Part shown: positions 30,765-42,092 of the stretch, one piece after another
How the letters are laid out: each line of letters starts with the position of its first letter
Position numbering within the stretch: position 1 is the first letter of the stretch
DNA from: Enterobacter asburiae
Lineage (GTDB): Bacteria > Pseudomonadota > Gammaproteobacteria > Enterobacterales > Enterobacteriaceae
NCBI RefSeq assembly: GCF_008080435.1
Contig: NZ_VRKN01000018.1
Span: 16,601-80,600 of the forward strand
Direction of reading: 5' to 3'
Length of the DNA: 64,000 nucleotides
The notes under the pieces: model-generated
Seen by the model: only the letters and a program-made list of their open reading frames with translations
Told to the model about the DNA's origin: nothing
The model's database searches: none
Program-made: the position numbers and the translations under genes

Positions 30765-32150
30765 TTATTCCTCCACTTTCTGCGTGGTGGCATGGCGGCC
30801 CAGGCCAAAAAGCTTATATGCAGCCGTTACAGCCGCAAGGAAGATCACCCCGACAAACAGCGACATGCGGGTATCTTCATTAAAGTACATCCCGATTAAT
30901 ACGCAAATCAGGAACGCCATCGTCAAATAGTTCGCATAGGGGAACAGAATTGAGCGGAACGGATGGCTTTCAATCGCCTTTTTATGCGCTTGACGGAAAC
31001 GCAGCTGGCTGATGAGGATAACAAACCACGGCACCATGCCCGGCAGTACGCTGGCGCTGTAAACGTAAACGAACACACGCTGCGGGTTAGGAATGATGTA
31101 ATTCAGGCAAGAGCCAATCAACAGGATCACAATGGAGACCGCTACCCCCGCCACCGGCACGCCGACACGTGAGACTTTGCTCATCGCCGCAGGCAGCTGG
31201 TTGTTCTTCGAGAGCGCATAGAGCATACGCCCACAGCTGTACATCCCACTGTTACAGCCTGACAACGCTGCCGTCAGGACCACAAAGTTGATGATACCCG
31301 CCGCCGCCGTGATACCAATTTTGGCGAAGGTTAATACAAACGGGCTCCCCGTCGTGCCAATTTCGTTCCACGGGAAGATGGTCACGATGACGAAGATCGC
31401 GCCCACATAGAAAATCAGGATACGCCACAGTACTTTGCCCACCGCGCTACGCAGCGTGACCTGCGGGTTTTTCGCTTCACCGGCGGTAATACCGATCAGC
31501 TCCACGCCCTGATACGAGGCCACAACGATACACAGCGCCGTCAGGAAGCCCTTCCAGCCGCCGGCAAAGAAACCGCCGTTTTCGGTCAGGTTGCCAAAGC
31601 CGATAGCGTGTCCACCGTTGCCAAACCCGAAGAAAATCACGCCCAGGCCAACGACAATCATCACGATAATCGTGGTGACTTTGATCATTGCGAACCAGAA
31701 CTCAATTTCACCGTAAAGGCGCACGGCAGCCAGGTTTGCCAGCGCCACCAGCCCCACGGCAATGAGCGCGGGTATCCACTGGACCATGTCCGGGAACCAG
31801 AACTGGACGTAGACCCCTATCGCGGTGATCTCTGAGATGCCCACCGCCATCCACATAAACCAGTATGACCAGGCCGTCAGGTAGCCGAAGAACGGGCTCA
31901 TATAACGATGCGCGTAAACGGCGAAGGAGCCGGTTACCGGCTCCAGGAAGAGCATTTCGCCCATGGAACGCATAATGAAGAAAACAAACAGCCCGGCGAT
32001 AATATACGCCAGTAATACGGAAGGGCCTGCCCATTTGAGCGTACTTGCGGAACCCATAAACAGGCCCACGCCGATAGTGCCGCCCAGCGCTATCAGTTCA
32101 ATATGACGAGCTTCCAGCCCACGCTGTAGCTCCGGTTGTTTCTCTGCCAT
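30765..32150 (-). CDS. yifK: Amino-acid (threonine/serine) permease YifK/ThrP
   Basis: APC-superfamily amino-acid permease of 461 residues with about twelve hydrophobic helices; the first-helix motif [15 protein letters not shown] is typical of the AAT family. The E. coli protein has been reported to import threonine and serine. The 5' leader contains ACACAAT (minus strand, about 32159-32166) near the ribosome site, resembling the target of the sRNA GcvB, which represses yifK in E. coli. It is separated from the ECA operon by 197 bp and need not share its transcript. Confidence 0.94.
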   Translation of the reverse strand: MAEKQPELQRGLEARHIELIALGGTIGVGLFMGSASTLKWAGPSVLLAYIIAGLFVFFIMRSMGEMLFLEPVTGSFAVYAHRYMSPFFGYLTAWSYWFMWMAVGISEITAIGVYVQFWFPDMVQWIPALIAVGLVALANLAAVRLYGEIEFWFAMIKVTTIIVMIVVGLGVIFFGFGNGGHAIGFGNLTENGGFFAGGWKGFLTALCIVVASYQGVELIGITAGEAKNPQVTLRSAVGKVLWRILIFYVGAIFVIVTIFPWNEIGTTGSPFVLTFAKIGITAAAGIINFVVLTAALSGCNSGMYSCGRMLYALSKNNQLPAAMSKVSRVGVPVAGVAVSIVILLIGSCLNYIIPNPQRVFVYVYSASVLPGMVPWFVILISQLRFRQAHKKAIESHPFRSILFPYANYLTMAFLICVLIGMYFNEDTRMSLFVGVIFLAAVTAAYKLFGLGRHATTQKVEE

Positions 32151-32240
32151 AGATCCTCGATTGTGTTTGCTGTTTCCCGGCTTAATACCGGGTATTGTTT
32201 TTTAGGGGTACTAAAATACGGAGCGAATGGTTTCCTAAAA

Positions 32241-32256
32241 TTTGCCAAATGGCAAA
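32241..32256. promoter_or_regulatory. Inverted repeat upstream of yifK
   Basis: TTTGCCA-AA-TGGCAAA, followed by two copies of ATGCATT (32259-32281), lies in the 197-bp wecG-yifK gap about 90 bp before yifK. It could be an operator; E. coli yifK responds to Lrp, but the match to Lrp sites is not convincing. Confidence 0.35.
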
Positions 32257-32347
32257 CGATGCATTAAAAAAATGAATGCATTGCACAGATTATCAGCAGT
32301 TTTGCAGGCGAGTTGCAGCGCGAATAGCATATCGCGCTACATTTTGA

Positions 32348-33088
32348 TTACATTTTCCCGGTGTAATGCCAGGCAAGGTAGCGAAGCAGACGGATCTGTC
32401 GTTTAATACGCGTCGGTTGCGATAGCAGGCGGTACAGCCACTCCAGCCCCAGATTTTGCCAGACCTTGGGTGCACGCTTAACATGGCCGGTAAAGACGTC
32501 GTACGTGCCGCCGACGCCCATGTAGAGCGCATCCGGACAGACCAGACGGCAGTCACGCATCAGGATCTCCTGGCGCGGGGAGCCCATCGCCACGGTGACA
32601 ATTTTCGCCCCGCTGTCGCGAACGCGCTCAAACAGAGCCTGCCGATCTTCCGGTTTGAAGTAACCGTCCTGGCTGCCGACAATATTAACATTCCATTGAC
32701 GACGCAGTTTCTCCTCCGTCTGGGCCAGTATCTCCGGCTTCCCGCCAATCAGGAACACGGGCGTACCCTGCGCACCTGCGCGGGCCATAAGCTGCTCCCA
32801 GAGATCGGCCCCCGCCACGCGGGAAACATTAGCGTCAGGATACTTTTTACGGATAGAGCGGACCACGCTGATCCCGTCCGCGTATTTAAATTCAGCCGCT
32901 TCAATCAGGCTTTTGACTTCCGCATTATCCTCAACCGCCAGCATTTTTTCCGCGTTGATGGCGACAAGCGTACCGGACTTCATCTGGCCGTCGGCGAACA
33001 GAAAATCCAGCGCGTGCTGCATGTCGCGCCAGCCAATAAGCTGCAGACCACGTAGCGCATAGCGCGGTGCAGAAATTTTATCAGTCAT
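32348..33088 (-). CDS. wecG: UDP-ManNAcA transferase (ECA lipid II synthesis)
   Basis: Also called RffM. Adds N-acetylmannosaminuronic acid to GlcNAc-PP-undecaprenol in the cytoplasm, giving ECA lipid II. 246 residues of the WecG/TagA/CpsF family; conserved runs [14 protein letters not shown] and [13 protein letters not shown] are visible. Last gene of the ECA operon, 12 bp after wzyE. Confidence 0.97.
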   Translation of the reverse strand: MTDKISAPRYALRGLQLIGWRDMQHALDFLFADGQMKSGTLVAINAEKMLAVEDNAEVKSLIEAAEFKYADGISVVRSIRKKYPDANVSRVAGADLWEQLMARAGAQGTPVFLIGGKPEILAQTEEKLRRQWNVNIVGSQDGYFKPEDRQALFERVRDSGAKIVTVAMGSPRQEILMRDCRLVCPDALYMGVGGTYDVFTGHVKRAPKVWQNLGLEWLYRLLSQPTRIKRQIRLLRYLAWHYTGKM

Positions 33089-33100
33089 TACTATCCTTAC

Positions 33101-34453
33101 TCAGACTTGCGACAGCGTTGTGCTGCCCTGCCGCTCGCGCTTGTGCACAAGCCCTGCGCTGTCAAACAGCCAGTACAACAGTTTGGCCAGTAACAGGCAG
33201 ACGCCGAAAACGACCATGAAGAACACCACGCGCGAAACGAACGAATCCAGCCCTTCGCGCGCCAGAACGATCATATTGAAAATGGCACCAAAGCAGAAAC
33301 TGTGCAAAATGGCGGCTTTATAGCGGTTGGTCTCTTCGTTGCCACGCACGTAAAGCCAGTCAAACCACTTGATAATCAGCCCCACGGCAACCGCCCCAGG
33401 CAGAATGAACCATGCCCCCCCCATCACCACCAGGGAACCAATCAACGTTGGCGAGATTGCCAGACCGGAATGGTTGTTCAGCACTTCCCAGGTAAAGTAA
33501 TTTGCCGTGTTAAGCACCACGCCAGGCCGGTCCGGCCATAGCCAGGAAGGGATAAAGACGTAGAAGTCGCGAACAATCGGCGCCAGCCCCTGGAAATCAA
33601 TCTTGTCGTAGTTTTGCAGCAGCAATGCCAGGTTTTCCCACGGCGAGAAGGTATCGCGCGTCAGGTAGAGGAACGTGTAAAACGCCTCATCGCCCGCCAC
33701 GTTCATCCCGTAGCGCTTCAGCGCCAGCCAGAACATCCCCACAATACCAAACACGCCTGCCGCAACCAGCATCCACAGAGAGATCCAGCCGCGGATGATG
33801 CCGATAAACAGGAAGATGGCGAAGGCGATGATAATGTTCGCGCGCGTACCGCCCACAATCATATAGGTCAGGATGCCAAACGCGACGGTGCTGACCAGGA
33901 AGAACAGCCACGCTTTGCTGTCCTGTCGCAGGAAGAAGATCACCAGCATCGCCGGGATGAAGAAGTAGAAGAAACGCTTAAGCGCCACGCCCGAGACTTC
34001 GGCCGAAAAAATCTGGCTGTAGGAGTGGAGCTTAAACAGCAGGAAGCCGTTATGCATGAAGAAGATACCGACGCTGACCAGGGCGATGGTCATCAGCATC
34101 ACCCACGTCAGGTGGGTCTCCACCCGATTCATGGTAAAAAGCGCCCGACGCGGGGCAGCAGCCTGCGCTGAGCGCAGACGCGTTTTATAGGTGACATAGT
34201 AGACCGCATAGAAGCAGGTCGCCGCCAGAAGCGCCTGGAGCAGGATTTCCGGCGGCGCGACGCTCACGTCAAAACGGAAGACCAGAATGCTGGTAAGCGG
34301 GAAGCCGAAAAAGAAGGTCAGCAGAAACAGTAACGAGAAAAACACGTTAAAGTTGAAACGCACCCGGCGGAATTCAAACCAGGTAAGCGTGGCGATAAAC
34401 AGGGTGCTCAGAAGCCAGACAACCAGTAAGCCGCTGAATTGCAACTGACTCAT
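33101..34453 (-). CDS. wzyE: ECA polymerase WzyE
   Basis: Polytopic inner-membrane polymerase that joins ECA trisaccharide units in the periplasm. 450 residues from the ATG at 34453, the E. coli length; the frame is open further upstream inside wecF and an earlier start is rejected. About ten hydrophobic segments. The start overlaps the wecF stop by 4 bp. Confidence 0.96.
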   Translation of the reverse strand: MSQLQFSGLLVVWLLSTLFIATLTWFEFRRVRFNFNVFFSLLFLLTFFFGFPLTSILVFRFDVSVAPPEILLQALLAATCFYAVYYVTYKTRLRSAQAAAPRRALFTMNRVETHLTWVMLMTIALVSVGIFFMHNGFLLFKLHSYSQIFSAEVSGVALKRFFYFFIPAMLVIFFLRQDSKAWLFFLVSTVAFGILTYMIVGGTRANIIIAFAIFLFIGIIRGWISLWMLVAAGVFGIVGMFWLALKRYGMNVAGDEAFYTFLYLTRDTFSPWENLALLLQNYDKIDFQGLAPIVRDFYVFIPSWLWPDRPGVVLNTANYFTWEVLNNHSGLAISPTLIGSLVVMGGAWFILPGAVAVGLIIKWFDWLYVRGNEETNRYKAAILHSFCFGAIFNMIVLAREGLDSFVSRVVFFMVVFGVCLLLAKLLYWLFDSAGLVHKRERQGSTTLSQV

Positions 34454-35529
34454 GCTTTGTCTCCTGACGCAATACGCAGCGCGCGATGCCACGGCGTGAG
34501 GTAATTTGGGCTGAAAAAATCGATGCTATTTTTATCCACCAGCGTGAGCTGGCGCTGAGCTTCGCGTACCACCTCGACATTTAGCGTGTCTGAGGTAAAC
34601 AGCACCGGAATATGCTGCTCGGCCATGTCCTGCCAGAACGGGTTGTCGCGGTTGAGCACGCACGGTACACCCGCCTGAATCAGCAGACACAGTGTGCCAA
34701 TTCCCTGCTGTCGGGCAAAGATGAAATAGCCAAGATCGCATTTTCTCAGCAGTGCAAGATATTCATCAAATTCCAGCTTATCGCTGAGGATATGCAGATT
34801 CTCTGCGCTAAACAGCGCAAGTCCCTGCTGGCGAACCTCTTCAATGTAGGCGTCGTTGTTGGCGGGATAGCCCATCGGCACCACCACGTTCACCGTGTCG
34901 CCAAACTGCTGATGTACCGCCCTGAGCGCCGCAACATGTTCGTTACTGCGATCGCCGGAATTCCCCACCAGGATCGTTAGCTTGCCTTCACGCACCGTGT
35001 CATTCGCCATGGCGTTCAGCGCCGGATCCATGCGGGTTGGGAAATAGAGTAGTTCTGCGCGTACGTTCGGGTGCTGTTTAGCAAAATAGTTGAGATCGCC
35101 ACGGGTGGCAAAAACACAGCCTACGCGCCCCTGCGCCATGCGGCGCAACGGATAGAAAAGACGGAATTTCCAGCCGCGGGAGACTTCGTAGAGATCGGCT
35201 CCCCAGATATGCCAGCTGCACTGGGAGGGTTTAATCCCCCCGCTGAGCAGTGCCAGCCACAGGCCGGTATTGAACTGCCCGTGGAAAAAGAAACGTTGCT
35301 TACGATCCGCTTTGGCTTTGGCTACGACCGCCTTCGCCAGTGAGGCCTTATCTGGCCAGAAGCGAACAGTTAGCGCCGGAAATGCTGCGCTCAGGCCCTT
35401 ATCCTGACCTGCAACCATAAACTCACGCGCATCAGGATTACCCGATGCCAGCTCGTCGTTGAAGAACCGCAAAACGGTCTGGTTATGGTGTGGGATATCC
35501 GATCCCAGGATGTGAATCAGTGCAGTCAT
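34450..35529 (-). CDS. wecF: Fuc4NAc transferase (ECA lipid III synthesis)
   Basis: Also called RffT. Transfers 4-acetamido-4,6-dideoxygalactose from dTDP to lipid II, completing the ECA trisaccharide. 359 residues of glycosyltransferase family 56. The sequence [15 protein letters not shown] and the C-terminal [12 protein letters not shown] are conserved. Overlaps wzxE and wzyE by 4 bp each. Confidence 0.97.
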   Translation of the reverse strand: MTALIHILGSDIPHHNQTVLRFFNDELASGNPDAREFMVAGQDKGLSAAFPALTVRFWPDKASLAKAVVAKAKADRKQRFFFHGQFNTGLWLALLSGGIKPSQCSWHIWGADLYEVSRGWKFRLFYPLRRMAQGRVGCVFATRGDLNYFAKQHPNVRAELLYFPTRMDPALNAMANDTVREGKLTILVGNSGDRSNEHVAALRAVHQQFGDTVNVVVPMGYPANNDAYIEEVRQQGLALFSAENLHILSDKLEFDEYLALLRKCDLGYFIFARQQGIGTLCLLIQAGVPCVLNRDNPFWQDMAEQHIPVLFTSDTLNVEVVREAQRQLTLVDKNSIDFFSPNYLTPWHRALRIASGDKA

Positions 35530-36776
35530 GCGCGTTTACGCCACAATAAAAATACGCCGCAACAGGCGACGAAATAAACGATATAGGTTGCCATGTAGGC
35601 CTGAGCCGCCCCCAGCGCACCGTGCGCAGGTATCAGCCAGTGTGAAAAGGCTGTCAGTAACGCAAACTGGCTAATTTCCGCCAGGATATACAGCCGCAGG
35701 GACGCTTTTGCAATCACCAGATAACCGAAAACGTAAGCACCCACTTTCAGCACATCACCCACCAGCTGCCAGGCAAAGAGATCGCGCATGGCGGTGAACT
35801 TCGCCGAGAACAGCAGCCAGATGGCGACATCGCGCAATAACCAGACGGTCAAGCTGGCAGCCGCGACGGCCGGCAACACAAAGCGCAGCGATCGGAAAAT
35901 CTCGCGCGTTATTTCTTGTCTGGACGTCAGTCGCGATAAGGTTGGCAGCAAGTAAACGCTAAAGGAAGCCGTAATAAACTGGAGATAGGCGTCGGAAATA
36001 CTGCTTACGCCCTGCCAGATCCCCACTTCATCCCAGCTATAATGCGCCGCCAGCAGGTTTCGCATCATCACGTAGGCCACCGGCAGCGTGACGGAGGTGA
36101 TGAGCGCCATCAGGGTAAACTTACCCAATTGGCTGGCAAGCACCTTATCCCATTGCGGTTTCAGGTAGCTCAGTGGGATAACGCCCCGACGCATCAGCAT
36201 GAACGCTGCAGGCATAACAACCAGTGCCGGGACCAGCGCCAGCCCCAGCAGTGCGCCTTCATAGCCGCCCAGGCGATAGCAGAAGTAATAGGCAATCACG
36301 CCGATGACGCTGCCCAGAATTAAAGCAAGCGCGTTCCCGGCAGCATCACGAAAACCTTTCATCAGCGCCAGCAGCAGGTTAGCCCAGGCAATGCCCATCT
36401 GAACCAACGCGACCAGACGCACCAGCCCCTGGTAATGGGTGTGACCGAACAATCCCTGGCTGATGGGCGCCGCTGCCAGCAGAAAGACAATCGCCATCAG
36501 GGTCGAAAAACCCGTGACCATCGCCGAAGCGGTGCCCACCACCCTGCGCAGTTGAGCCGCATCATCATGGTACTGAGCAACGTATTTGGTCACGCCGTTG
36601 AAGATACCGGCACCGGCCAGCACCCCAAGGACGGTGACAAGCTGGCGGAAATTACCCGCCAGCCCCACACCAGAGGGGCCAAATGAGACGGCCAGCAACT
36701 TGACGACCAGCAGCCCGGCGCCAATTTTTACAAGCGTGGACGCGGCGGTCCACACCGATGCTTTTGCCAGAGACAT
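35526..36776 (-). CDS. wzxE: ECA lipid III flippase WzxE
   Basis: MOP/PST-superfamily flippase that moves undecaprenyl-PP-trisaccharide across the inner membrane. 416 residues with about twelve hydrophobic helices. One base separates its start from the wecE stop. Confidence 0.97.
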   Translation of the reverse strand: MSLAKASVWTAASTLVKIGAGLLVVKLLAVSFGPSGVGLAGNFRQLVTVLGVLAGAGIFNGVTKYVAQYHDDAAQLRRVVGTASAMVTGFSTLMAIVFLLAAAPISQGLFGHTHYQGLVRLVALVQMGIAWANLLLALMKGFRDAAGNALALILGSVIGVIAYYFCYRLGGYEGALLGLALVPALVVMPAAFMLMRRGVIPLSYLKPQWDKVLASQLGKFTLMALITSVTLPVAYVMMRNLLAAHYSWDEVGIWQGVSSISDAYLQFITASFSVYLLPTLSRLTSRQEITREIFRSLRFVLPAVAAASLTVWLLRDVAIWLLFSAKFTAMRDLFAWQLVGDVLKVGAYVFGYLVIAKASLRLYILAEISQFALLTAFSHWLIPAHGALGAAQAYMATYIVYFVACCGVFLLWRKRA

Positions 36777-36777
36777 A

Positions 36778-37908
36778 TCAGCCGAAATAACTCAGAAGGG
36801 TATTAATCACCGTACGCTGGTTAACAGGCGCGAGGTTGTAGAACAGTGGCAGGCGAAGCAAACGCTCACTTTCTTTGGTAGTGTAGCGGTCTTCACCCAC
36901 AAACGTGCCAAACGCTTCTCCGGCCGGGCTGGAGTGCAGCGGGATATAGTGGAACACCGCCATAATTTCGGCCTCTTTCAGCCAGGCGATGAGCTGGCTG
37001 CGGTCGTCGTTATCGCGCAGCTTGATGTAGAACATGTGCGCATTGTGGACGCAATCTGCCGGGATGGTTGGCAGTTCAATACGCCCGGCTTTGGCCAGAG
37101 GTTCAAGCGCATCGTAATACGTTTGCCACAGTGAAAGACGCTGCAGGTTGATACGTTCCGCCGCTTCCAGTTGCGCCCACAGGTACGCCGCCTGCAGATC
37201 CGCCATCAGATAGCTGGAGCCGATATCGCGCCAGGTGTATTTGTCTACCTGGCCCCGGAAGAACTGGCTGCGGTTGGTGCCTTTCTCGCGGATCACTTCC
37301 GCACGCTCCACGAGAGCCCGGTCGTTAATCAGCGTCGCGCCACCTTCTCCGCCCGCCGTGTAGTTTTTGGTTTCGTGGAAGCTAAAGCAGCCGATGTGGC
37401 CGATAGTGCCCAGCGCGCGTCCCTTGTAGGTGGACATCACGCCCTGCGCGGCATCTTCCACCACGAACAGATTATGTTTTTTGGCGATGGCCATGATGGT
37501 GTCCATTTCACAAGCCACACCCGCGTAGTGAACCGGCACGATCGCGCGCGTTTTGTCGGTGATCGCTGCTTCAATCAGCGTCTCATCAATGTTCATGGTA
37601 TCCGGGCGGATATCCACAAAGACGATTCTCGCTCCGCGCAGAACAAAGGCGTTCGCCGTGGAAACGAAGGTATAGCTCGGCATAATCACTTCATCACCGG
37701 GCTGGATATCCAGCAACAGTGCCGCCATTTCCAGCGATGCCGTACAGGACGGGGTCAGCAGCACTTTGGCGCTGCGAAAACGCTGTTCCATCCACTGCTG
37801 ACAGCGACGGGTAAAACCACCGTCACCACAGAGTTTGCCGCTGCCCATGGCAGACTGCATATAGTCGAGTTCAGTTCCGACAACGGGTGGTGCGTTAAAT
37901 GGAATCAT
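36778..37908 (-). CDS. wecE: dTDP-4-amino-4,6-dideoxygalactose transaminase
   Basis: Also called RffA. PLP-dependent sugar aminotransferase of the DegT/DnrJ family that makes dTDP-Fuc4N from dTDP-4-keto-6-deoxyglucose. 376 residues from the ATG at 37908 (MIPFNAPPVVGTE). The PLP lysine is in FHETKNYTAGGEGG, near residue 181. Its substrate requires RffG/RmlB and RffH/RmlA activities, whose genes are not in this operon. Confidence 0.97.
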   Translation of the reverse strand: MIPFNAPPVVGTELDYMQSAMGSGKLCGDGGFTRRCQQWMEQRFRSAKVLLTPSCTASLEMAALLLDIQPGDEVIMPSYTFVSTANAFVLRGARIVFVDIRPDTMNIDETLIEAAITDKTRAIVPVHYAGVACEMDTIMAIAKKHNLFVVEDAAQGVMSTYKGRALGTIGHIGCFSFHETKNYTAGGEGGATLINDRALVERAEVIREKGTNRSQFFRGQVDKYTWRDIGSSYLMADLQAAYLWAQLEAAERINLQRLSLWQTYYDALEPLAKAGRIELPTIPADCVHNAHMFYIKLRDNDDRSQLIAWLKEAEIMAVFHYIPLHSSPAGEAFGTFVGEDRYTTKESERLLRLPLFYNLAPVNQRTVINTLLSYFG

Positions 37909-37912
37909 CTTG

Positions 37913-38590
37913 TCACCTGTATAACCAGTAGGCGGTGGCGTCGATGTTGGCACCACTCGCAATATAACGTTTAAGCGCGGCGGTGTTGCCCAGTTGGGTC
38001 GCTACCCGCAGCGTCACAAGCTGTTGCTGCTGCGCCCAGTGCAGCGCCGCCTGCATGAGTTTCTCCCCCATGCCGCGCCCGGCTAATAAGCCAATACGCG
38101 CCTCGTGCTCGTTGAGCTTACGCAGCGAGACGAACCCCTGGATCTGACCGTCCCCTGCACGGAAAACCAGGCAGACGTGGTCAAAGGTGCCTTTGACCGC
38201 ATTCTCTATCCACTGGGCATAGAAACGCCCGCTATCGTCAGGTGCATACCAGGGCGCGCGAAAGCGGCTCTGTGCAAACGCCTGGGCCGCCATCTGACGC
38301 AGCACGGGGATGTCCTGTTCCGTTGCAATTTCCGCGCCGGACGCCTCGTGCCGGGTGACGGTAATGGAAAGGTCTACCTCACCTTCAACCAGCTGAAAGC
38401 CGTGTTGCTGGAGCGCGTCAAGCAGATCGGCACGCTCCGCCGGGATCTTAGCCTGCACCCGTTGCCAGGCGATAAAATCCGATTCGGCCAGCACCGGCGC
38501 GTCATCGCGCAGACGCACGATGGCCGACGGCAGGCCGAAAAAGGCACTCTCCCACTGCAGGGACTCGAGTACCCCATTCAGGCTGTTCAA
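37913..38590 (-). CDS. wecD: dTDP-fucosamine acetyltransferase
   Basis: Also called RffC. GNAT-fold enzyme that acetylates dTDP-Fuc4N to the donor used by WecF. 225 residues; the acetyl-CoA binding segment [14 protein letters not shown] and the preceding [10 protein letters not shown] are conserved. The N-terminus differs from E. coli. It directly follows wecC with a 4-bp overlap, where E. coli has rffG and rffH. Confidence 0.95.
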   Translation of the reverse strand: MNSLNGVLESLQWESAFFGLPSAIVRLRDDAPVLAESDFIAWQRVQAKIPAERADLLDALQQHGFQLVEGEVDLSITVTRHEASGAEIATEQDIPVLRQMAAQAFAQSRFRAPWYAPDDSGRFYAQWIENAVKGTFDHVCLVFRAGDGQIQGFVSLRKLNEHEARIGLLAGRGMGEKLMQAALHWAQQQQLVTLRVATQLGNTAALKRYIASGANIDATAYWLYR

Positions 38591-39849
38591 CGCCAGACAC
38601 CTTTGGTATCCACAATATACTGCTGACGAACGGCATCACCGGACGTCGCTTTAAACTCTTTATGATCCACCAGCAGCACCAGCACGTCCGCCGTCGCCAG
38701 CGCGTCGTCCAGCGCCGTCAGCGTGCAGTGCCCCGCCAGTTTTGCCGGTAGTTCATGAATATTCGGCTCAACCACCAGCGTTTCACCCTTGTGCCATTCG
38801 GCAATCATCTCAGCAATTTCCATTGCCGGGCTTTCACGCAGATCGTCAATATTGGGTTTAAATGCCAGACCAAAGCAGGCAATTTTCAGCTCGCTGGCGC
38901 GCTTGCCGCTCTCTGCCAGACAATCCGCTACCGTCGCTTTAACCTGATTGAGCACCCAGTGAGGCTTGCTGTCGTTCACTTCACGCGCGGTGCGAATCAG
39001 ACGCGCCTGTGCCGGATTTTGCGCCACGATAAACCACGGGTCGACGGCGATACAGTGTCCGCCCACGCCCGGGCCAGGCTGGAGAATGTTTACACGCGGA
39101 TGGCGATTCGCCAGGCTAATCAGCTCCCAGACGTTAATCCCCTGATCGGCACAGATCAGCGACAGTTCGTTCGCAAAGGCGATATTGACGTCGCGGAAGC
39201 TGTTTTCCGTCAGCTTGCACATCTCGGCGGTGCGGGAATTGGTTACCACACACTCGCCTTCCAGGAAAATCTTGTACAGCGCGCTGGCACGTTCGGAACA
39301 GACGGGCGTCATACCGCCAATGACGCGGTCGTTTTTAATCAGTTCGACCATGACCTGGCCCGGCAGCACGCGCTCCGGACAGTAGGCGATGTTGATATCC
39401 GCTTGCTCCCCCGCCTGCTGCGGGAAACGTAAATCAGGGCGCGCGTCGGCCAGCCACTGTGCCATCTGCTCGGTAGCACCGACCGGAGAGGTCGATTCCA
39501 GGATCACCAGCGCCCCTTTCTTCAGCACAGGTGCGATGGATTTTGCCGCCGCCTCGACGAACGCCATGTCGGGTTCGTGGTCGCCTTTAAAGGGCGTTGG
39601 AACGGCAATCAGGTAGGCATCCGCTTCAACTGGGGTCGTGCTGGCACGCAGGAAACCTCCTTCAACCGCCGCTTTCACCACGCGGTCAAGATCGGGCTCC
39701 ACAATATGAATTTCGCCACGGTTAATGGTTTCCACCGCGCGTGCGTTGATATCCACACCGACAACCTGTTTTTGACGAGAGGCAAACGCCGCCGCGGTGG
39801 GCAAGCCAATGTAGCCAAGACCAATGACAGAGATGGTAGTAAAACTCAT
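38587..39849 (-). CDS. wecC: UDP-ManNAc dehydrogenase
   Basis: Also called RffD. NAD-dependent four-electron oxidation of UDP-ManNAc to UDP-ManNAcA. 420 residues: Rossmann motif [10 protein letters not shown] near residue 10, and the catalytic Cys in [13 protein letters not shown]. Overlaps wecB by 4 bp upstream and wecD by 4 bp downstream. Confidence 0.97.
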   Translation of the reverse strand: MSFTTISVIGLGYIGLPTAAAFASRQKQVVGVDINARAVETINRGEIHIVEPDLDRVVKAAVEGGFLRASTTPVEADAYLIAVPTPFKGDHEPDMAFVEAAAKSIAPVLKKGALVILESTSPVGATEQMAQWLADARPDLRFPQQAGEQADINIAYCPERVLPGQVMVELIKNDRVIGGMTPVCSERASALYKIFLEGECVVTNSRTAEMCKLTENSFRDVNIAFANELSLICADQGINVWELISLANRHPRVNILQPGPGVGGHCIAVDPWFIVAQNPAQARLIRTAREVNDSKPHWVLNQVKATVADCLAESGKRASELKIACFGLAFKPNIDDLRESPAMEIAEMIAEWHKGETLVVEPNIHELPAKLAGHCTLTALDDALATADVLVLLVDHKEFKATSGDAVRQQYIVDTKGVWR

Positions 39850-40976
39850 AGCGATACCCGATTGTGTTTAAGTGCATGCAAAATACGACCACAAGCCTGC
39901 CCGTCTCCATACGGATTATGGGCCCGGCTCATCGCCTGATACGCTTCATCGTCGTGCAGCAGGCGCGTGACCTCTTCGACAATGAGCTGCGCGTTGGTAC
40001 CGACCAGACGTACCGTACCGGCTTTGACGGCTTCCGGACGTTCGGTCGTTTCACGCATCACCAGCACCGGTTTGCCGAGGGATGGCGCTTCTTCCTGAAT
40101 ACCGCCGGAATCGGTGAGGATCAGCCAGGCATGGTTCATCAGCCAGACAAACGGCATGTAATCCTGAGGTTCAATCAGAAGGACATTTTCGACGTGGCCC
40201 AGAATACGGTTAACCGGCTCGCTGACGTTAGGATTAAGGTGTACTGGATAGACAATCTGCACATCGTCGTTCTGCGCGGCGATTTCAGCCAGCGCATGGC
40301 AGATTTGCTCAAAACCCCGGCCAAAGCTTTCGCGTCGGTGGCCAGTGACCAGAATGGTTTTTTTGCCGTTGTGGAGGAACGGATAGCGGGCAGCGAGCTC
40401 TTTCTGTAGATCGCTGTTTGCCAGGACGCGGTCACGTACCCAAATTAACGCGTCAATGACCGTATTGCCGGTCACAAAGATTTTATTATCGGCGATATTT
40501 TCACGCAGCAGGTTCTGACGCGAGTTTTCCGTTGGCGCAAAGTGGTACATCGCCAGATGGCCCGTTAACGTGCGGTTGGCCTCTTCCGGCCATGGAGAAT
40601 AAAGATTGCCGGTACGCAGACCCGCCTCAACATGCCCCACGGGAATTCGCTGGTAAAACGCGGCCAGACTTGTCGCCACGGTAGTGGTGGTGTCACCATG
40701 CACCAGCACCACGTCGGGCTTGAATGACTCCAGGATCGGCTTGAGATCTTGCAGTATGCGGCAGGTTATTTCCGTCAAACCTTGCCCTGGTTTCATAATA
40801 TTGAGGTCATAATCCGGGACGATGGAGAAGAGCGTTAAGACCTGGTCGAGCATCTCACGGTGCTGGGCAGTGACGCACACTTTCGCTTCAATATCAGGAT
40901 CGCTGGCCAGCGCATGAACCAAAGGCGCCATCTTAATGGCCTCCGGCCTGGTGCCAAATACGGTAAGTACTTTCAC
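39846..40976 (-). CDS. wecB: UDP-GlcNAc 2-epimerase
   Basis: Also called RffE. Converts UDP-GlcNAc to UDP-ManNAc. 376 residues; N-terminal [30 protein letters not shown] and SGGIQEEAP are the family motifs, in order. Starts the tightly overlapping wecB-wecC-wecD block. Confidence 0.98.
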   Translation of the reverse strand: MKVLTVFGTRPEAIKMAPLVHALASDPDIEAKVCVTAQHREMLDQVLTLFSIVPDYDLNIMKPGQGLTEITCRILQDLKPILESFKPDVVLVHGDTTTTVATSLAAFYQRIPVGHVEAGLRTGNLYSPWPEEANRTLTGHLAMYHFAPTENSRQNLLRENIADNKIFVTGNTVIDALIWVRDRVLANSDLQKELAARYPFLHNGKKTILVTGHRRESFGRGFEQICHALAEIAAQNDDVQIVYPVHLNPNVSEPVNRILGHVENVLLIEPQDYMPFVWLMNHAWLILTDSGGIQEEAPSLGKPVLVMRETTERPEAVKAGTVRLVGTNAQLIVEEVTRLLHDDEAYQAMSRAHNPYGDGQACGRILHALKHNRVSL

Positions 40977-41032
40977 ATCGATTCTCTTCGATTAGGCGAT
41001 GAAGGCCTTAGCCTTCATCGTAAACGGCGTTC

Positions 41033-42079
41033 TTAGTTTGTACGACGACGCGTTAACGCCACGCCAGCACCAACGAGTGCGCCCACAATCCCCCACATGA
41101 TCATCAGGAATGCGCGGCGCGGACTGTCGCGTTTTACAGGTTCTTCAGGCGTTCGCAAATAACGATAGGTCTGAAAACGCGGGTCCAGGGATGGGCCGAC
41201 ATTAAGCGTATTGAGCATCGCGCGATTTTGATCGTAATCAAGGTCAAAATCAGGACCGACGGCCTTCAGGTTTTCCAGACGCGCCTGCAGCATAGGGCGA
41301 CCAAGAAGGAACATTTCTGAGTCAGGCAGTTCATCAGCCGGCACGTCCGTCTCAGTACGGGAAATATTGTGCTGTTCCGCAATTTTCAGCGCCTGCTCAA
41401 TGTTATGCACGCGGCGACCGAAAATGGTATTCGCCACCTCTTCCTGACGTTTCACCTGCGCTTTCATCTGGATTGTACGAGCCGCCCAGGCACCTTTAAG
41501 CTCTTCGTTAAGATGACTTGCGGCACGCTGGCTGGCAAACGCGACATACTGACGCAGCAGGTTGTTGGCATCCGGTGCGGTTTCTGCAATCAGCTTGACG
41601 CTGTCATTCACGTTACGCAGCGCGTCGCCCGGCATAAACTGAATATTGTTAATCAGATCGTCCAGCAGGGCGGCATCGGCTTTGGTGTTATCAACCCGAC
41701 GCTGCTTGTAGTAATCCGTCTGGGACCAGAAATCGCGGCGGGTATCCCACGAAGCCAGCTGCATCACAAACTCTTTATAGGCTTCATCCATAACGGAGGC
41801 CTGGTCTGGAGTGGCGAGACTGGCTTTGATATCCAGGTTTCGCAGGAATTGCTGCTGGGAATAGTATCCCCCGAGCATGTTAACCGTTGGTTTGTCTGTG
41901 ATTGCCGTTGCGCTCCACTCTTGTTTTGCAAAGAACGTATAGGCCAGCGCTAAAAGTGCAAACCCCAGCGCGATCCCCACAATCCAAAGTTTGCCTGCCC
42001 ATAACGCGCGAAACAAACCCCGAATATCCAGTTCATTCTCTGTTACCACTGATTTCGCTCCCGCCAACGGTTGAGTCAT
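41033..42079 (-). CDS. wzzE: ECA chain-length regulator WzzE
   Basis: Polysaccharide co-polymerase that sets ECA chain length. 348 residues from the second ATG (42079), favoured because GGGA lies at a better distance; the first ATG (42082) adds one Met. Two transmembrane helices flank a periplasmic coiled-coil domain (about residues 30-50 and 318-340), and the Pro-rich segment before the second helix (TPEEPVKRDSPRRA) is typical. Confidence 0.96.
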   Translation of the reverse strand: MTQPLAGAKSVVTENELDIRGLFRALWAGKLWIVGIALGFALLALAYTFFAKQEWSATAITDKPTVNMLGGYYSQQQFLRNLDIKASLATPDQASVMDEAYKEFVMQLASWDTRRDFWSQTDYYKQRRVDNTKADAALLDDLINNIQFMPGDALRNVNDSVKLIAETAPDANNLLRQYVAFASQRAASHLNEELKGAWAARTIQMKAQVKRQEEVANTIFGRRVHNIEQALKIAEQHNISRTETDVPADELPDSEMFLLGRPMLQARLENLKAVGPDFDLDYDQNRAMLNTLNVGPSLDPRFQTYRYLRTPEEPVKRDSPRRAFLMIMWGIVGALVGAGVALTRRRTN

Positions 42080-42092
42080 CATAGTCCCGGTT

